From positions 2,203,616-2,267,615 of the forward strand of contig VXAU01001757.1 in NCBI GenBank assembly GCA_013399695.1: a stretch of 64,000 bases of DNA. The letters run 5' to 3'. The position numbers and the translations under genes are program-made. Shown here piece after piece: positions 60,120-64,000 of this stretch (its first letter is position 1; every line of letters begins with the position of its first letter). The notes under the pieces were generated by a model. That model ran no database searches. It saw only the letters and a program-made list of their open reading frames with translations, and had not been told where the DNA came from. Source of the DNA: Formicarius rufipectus. Its lineage: Eukaryota; Chordata; Aves; Passeriformes; Formicariidae.

Positions 60120-63100
60120 CTGGGAAAGGAAGCCAGAGACACAAAGAGATGAAGGAGGGAACACACCTACAGCAGCCTGGAGAACAAACGAGACCTCTGG
60201 AGTAAAATCTTCAGAGATCAGCTGCAATCAGAGATCAGCTGTGTTATTTTTTACAGTGATTCATGTTAGTGCTGTGCTGGTGGTGCACTGAGGCCTCAGG
60301 TGAGCTACCTGTCTATATGAAAGGCTTTGAAAAAAGTAAAGAAGATTAGTGGTCAGCAGATAACTCCCTTAACAGTTCCCATCAAGCACAGGAACACAGA
60401 CGGGTGGGAGACATGTACTTCTCAGGCAACTGTGGGGCTTTTTGGGGTACTTACCATAGTGCCACATTATAGTGCCAACTTCTCCTGACAGAAGCCTTAC
60501 CCCAAGAGACACAAACATTAAAGCACAGAAAAGTTACAAACTCTCATCTCACATGTCCAACCCAGATGCTCACCAAAAACTGCTGGGTCCAGCAGGTCCC
60601 AATTCCAGCCCCCCTGTAGCACTTCCACCCCCCTCCAGCATGGGGCCTTTGGGGAACCCTACTCCTGGGCCATAAAATCCCCTCTATAGGGCATCATTCT
60701 ATGTAGAGAGCAGCCCTATGGCTTGGGTGCTGCTGTCGTGCCTAATTCCATTTGTGCATTTAACAGTGGATGTTCTTTGTTTCAGTTCCTCAAGAATGGA
60801 ACCAAACACTGCCTCGCAGATCAGTGGAGCCCAGCAGAGACTTCTCTGAATACCTCTTGTGTTTGAGGTCAAGAGATCACACCTAAGGGACACTGAGGAA
60901 CAGCAAAGGAATGCAGTGAGATGCTGCTACGTGCACAGGCTGTCATCTATCCATGACTCCTCCAGATAAGTGTGAGAAGGAGCTAAAACAATACCCCGCA
61001 GTGCCTGTTTAGTGAAAGTTGATTTTGGCCTATTGCATCATAGCATTTACCTGAAGAAAAAGGGAAGAGTGTCTCACTTGCCCTGAAGTGAATTCCCAAG
61101 AATTTCTCCCACCTGCACTGAACAAATGACCTCATTCCCCTTCTCTACGCTCCTCCCAAGGCAGTGCCACAACCCGTTCAGATGTTCCCAGCAGGGGCTG
61201 CACGCGTGCTCCGTCTGCCTCCCCCAGCTCTGCTGCCACACGTTCACTCTCTCTTTCATAAATACTTTCTCCAGACTACAAAGCCTGAGGCTGCCTCTTC
61301 CCTGTGTATCATCCACAGCACATCTAGGAATGTGAACCCAGCACTGTGCTGTCATCTCCACCTAGACCTTCCATACGTGTCCCTGCACATCCAGCATGTC
61401 TTTCTCCTGATGCACACAAGAATGGGAAGGAGGGGTGTGGAGCTTTATTTCACAACTGGGGAGCCTAAGGCAGGGACATGCTGACAGAGATATTAAATAG
61501 CCAGGGCTCATCAGCAAATCAGGGCTTAGAGAGCCTCCTCCCTTTGCTTTTGACTTCATTCACACAAGACCTGACCCTTCAGGTAGAATGGGGGGATGAC
61601 TCTTTGTCAAGACATGGCCTTGGTGACTTATGAACTAAATAACCAGCCCGTGAATAATCTGAATCTGCAATTGCGTAAATGTGGAGGTTGCAAAGAGAAG
61701 AGATAGTCCAAAAAGTTAAAAGCAAATGAATTCAAATAATGGGCAACTAAATAAGATTATAAACTTCAGAAAACAATAGGAACTTAAGGGTCACTTGATC
61801 CAACAGAAGCCAGCCAGAGCAGGACTGTCTCCTATCACAGTGTTATGAATATTCTTAGATAGGAAAACAGAGAAGTTTGCAAACAATGGAGTTTGGGGAG
61901 GAGGCCGAGGAGGGATTGTTTAATGACTGAATTAAAATACTGGAAAGGAAAAAGACAAGATACATGGAAAAAAAAAAAAAAAGAGCTTTTCTGTTCAGTG
62001 TAGAAGGAAACATTTTGGTTTAGATTATCTGCTACATTTCAGGTTTGACCTTTCCCTTCAAGACAAACAAATAAAAAAGACTATTTCACAGTAAAAGTTA
62101 TGTCTTGAAATAAAAACTTGTTTCACTTAGAAAATGCTCAAACAAAACGTTTTAACATGTCTGGAGTTTTCCTCTCTTTTTATTTTTTATCTTGAATCAT
62201 TCAGTTCAATCTGGATTTGGCAATGATTTTGACTTAAAAAATCCTCCCTGTTCTACAACAAAGCTACTGGTTGGAGAAGAGATCTGGAAACCTGATTCTT
62301 TCATTTGTCTTGATCAAGCTTTTTCCTCTCCCTGGCCTGAATTCACTGTGTTTGTCTGTCACAGCCTGACAAAGGTGATTAAGTGGCCCCTTCATTCAAA
62401 GGAGAAACAGGGAAGGTGGATCCACCCTTTGCACTGAGCACAGGACAATCACACACCCAATCCAGGCATTTCAGTAAAGTGGCTGAAATCAGACCTGACA
62501 GCCTACTGCACTTCATCTCTGCTGCTGTCCATGCTTAAGGAGGGCAGGTTGCAGGCACAGAGATCACAGACATAGTCCCATTTCACCCGTGGGAACATCA
62601 GAGCCAGGAAGGAAAGCAAGTCCCGGATGGCTGTGTCTCCAAACGACTAGCTCAAGTTCCCCTCACCTACTCTGTGGGCTGTGCTTAAAACGTTCCCATA
62701 AACACCCAAACTGGCGTAAGTTTGATGTTGCCTTAAGTGATCTACCTCCTTCATTTTCTTCTCCTCCTATTTCTCCTTGTGAGTCCCTTGTTTCCCCCTT
62801 TGCTTTCTTACAGCTCACTGTAAGCCTGTGCTCAGCACCGGGGTGACCTGAAAAGGTGCACGTACAGGACTGGATCCCCACTGCATTTCAACCAATTCCT
62901 GGTGAGATGGAGCCACTAGAGAAGAAATGCGTGTGTTGTCCTCCAGAACTCCCTTGGTGCCCTAACAGTGGTTATGGACAGAGAAGTAGAAGTTTTCTAT
63001 CTGAGGCAGAGCCATGACCTCATAAGGAGACAGCTCGGTGGCTCAGCAGCAGTTCCCAGCAGTGGGTAGCCTGAGTGGAGGAGGGTTTCTTCCTGATCAG

Positions 63101-64000
63101 ATCAGTCTTATTCACTTTATGTCCCTTATGGAGGCTTTTTATGCAATTCGATTTTTACAGTGCTATTGTCCAGATGGATGAATTGTTTTGTCTTATGGCA
63201 GTGAGCAGCAGAGATCAGTTTTCTATTATGTGAAAAGGCAGAGATTTCTATGGGTAATGAGCACAGCCACAGTTGTATTAGACATGACAAAATTCTCCAA
63301 ACACTTAACAGTAATGCTGAGTTTCTACTTTAAACAACATTTACAACAAATACACTTTTCAGTTCCCTAAGGACCTGATTTCCATAGGTATTTAGGGAAT
63401 CTAACCCACACACAGAATCTACCGGGGTTGTCAGAAGTACCCAGCTCAGAGAAAATGTAAAACCCCTTAGAAGAAGGGCTGTCTATTGCCTTGGGCTCAC
63501 ACAGTGACAGCCCTCTGGAGTGCACAGCCATGAATAAAGCTGCTGGATGTACTAGAAATAATATATGCTGAACCTTTTGCTGAATGATAGCCCATTTAGG
63601 TGTGGAGCCCAGATATACATACTCCAAGATTAACTGCCTATTTTCATTTTAAATAGGTCTGTGAAAGCCCAACTCATTAACAGAATATATGACCTGCATT
63701 GAAATTTCCAGATATAACCATTGTAAAGTCAGTAGTAAGGGATCAGCTTCGCTTCTTTCCACCTGCCAAGCCCTGCATTTCACCTACATCTATCTTCCTA
63801 CATAGAAAAACTGGAGGATATCTAGGAGGGCAGGAAGAAAAAGCTAAAAATTAAGCTTACAGCCTGCATTGGACATTTGATGAAGTAGTGCAAGATATTG
63901 TATCCTAAGACCAACTAAAATAGGTTGAAAAAGTCATAACTGAAGAACACAGCTCCACACACACATCTACATGCACCCTCTACACACACATCTCTTGGAG
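60120..64000 (-). other. PAPPA: Last intron of PAPPA (runs off the window)
   Basis: This is sequence upstream of the terminal PAPPA exon on the - strand. I looked for complement-control-protein type exons (paired cysteines and a tryptophan between AG and GT) and found none. It contains a poly-A run at 61967-61983, a 14-bp near-tandem duplication at about 60209-60239 and a CA-rich run at the right edge (63955-63992). Nothing else is recognisable. Confidence 0.65.

Noticed and set aside
1..64000. Search for CRISPR arrays, tRNAs, rRNAs, endogenous viruses and transposon ORFs
   Set aside because: None seen apart from truncated CR1 fragments; the window looks like ordinary vertebrate intron, UTR and intergenic DNA.

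Overview
This window reads as vertebrate nuclear DNA, most likely from a bird. There are no operons or long intronless genes. Instead, short coding exons with GT-AG borders sit in long non-coding sequence. The only dispersed repeats I recognise are a few CR1 LINE tails, whose ends read 'atcatagaat...ggaagggacc' or the complement; these are typical of bird genomes. Repeat density is low, and there are many simple repeats. I cannot name the species.

Two genes are visible, lying tail to tail. On the + strand are the last four coding exons of an astrotactin gene, called ASTN2: 17352-17493, 39166-39266, 40447-40630 and 46376-46613. They join in phase into about 220 residues ending at a TGA at 46611-46613. 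A short 3' UTR follows, with an ATTAAA poly(A) signal at 47264-47269. Everything upstream of 17352 looks like intron of the same gene; I found no further exon there. On the - strand is the terminal exon of a pappalysin gene, called PAPPA. It has 35 codons and a TAA (60012-60119), followed by what appears to be a very long 3' UTR of about 6.45 kb running down to an ATTAAA at 53571-53576. From 60120 to the end is the last PAPPA intron.

The paralogue choice (ASTN2 rather than ASTN1, PAPPA rather than PAPPA2) rests on my recognition of the short PAPPA tail. Both pairs share the same convergent layout in vertebrates, so the two calls stand or fall together. Astrotactin-2 is a neuronal membrane protein that controls surface trafficking of astrotactin-1 and synaptic proteins. 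PAPPA is a secreted metalloprotease that cleaves IGF-binding proteins. They are neighbours by ancient synteny, not because they share a pathway.

Layout: 1-17351 intron; 17352-17493 exon; 17494-39165 intron of 21.7 kb with two GC-rich stretches, a CpG-dense patch near 34 kb and several AT-rich blocks that look like conserved non-coding elements; 39166-46613 the last three exons with 1.2 kb and 5.7 kb introns; 46614-47280 3' UTR; 47281-53550 intergenic, with a CR1 fragment and a 67-bp minisatellite; 53551-60119 PAPPA last exon; 60120-64000 PAPPA intron. I see no tRNA, rRNA, CRISPR array or exotic system. The most interesting items are the PAPPA 3' UTR architecture, the intronic CpG-dense patch and the candidate conserved elements.
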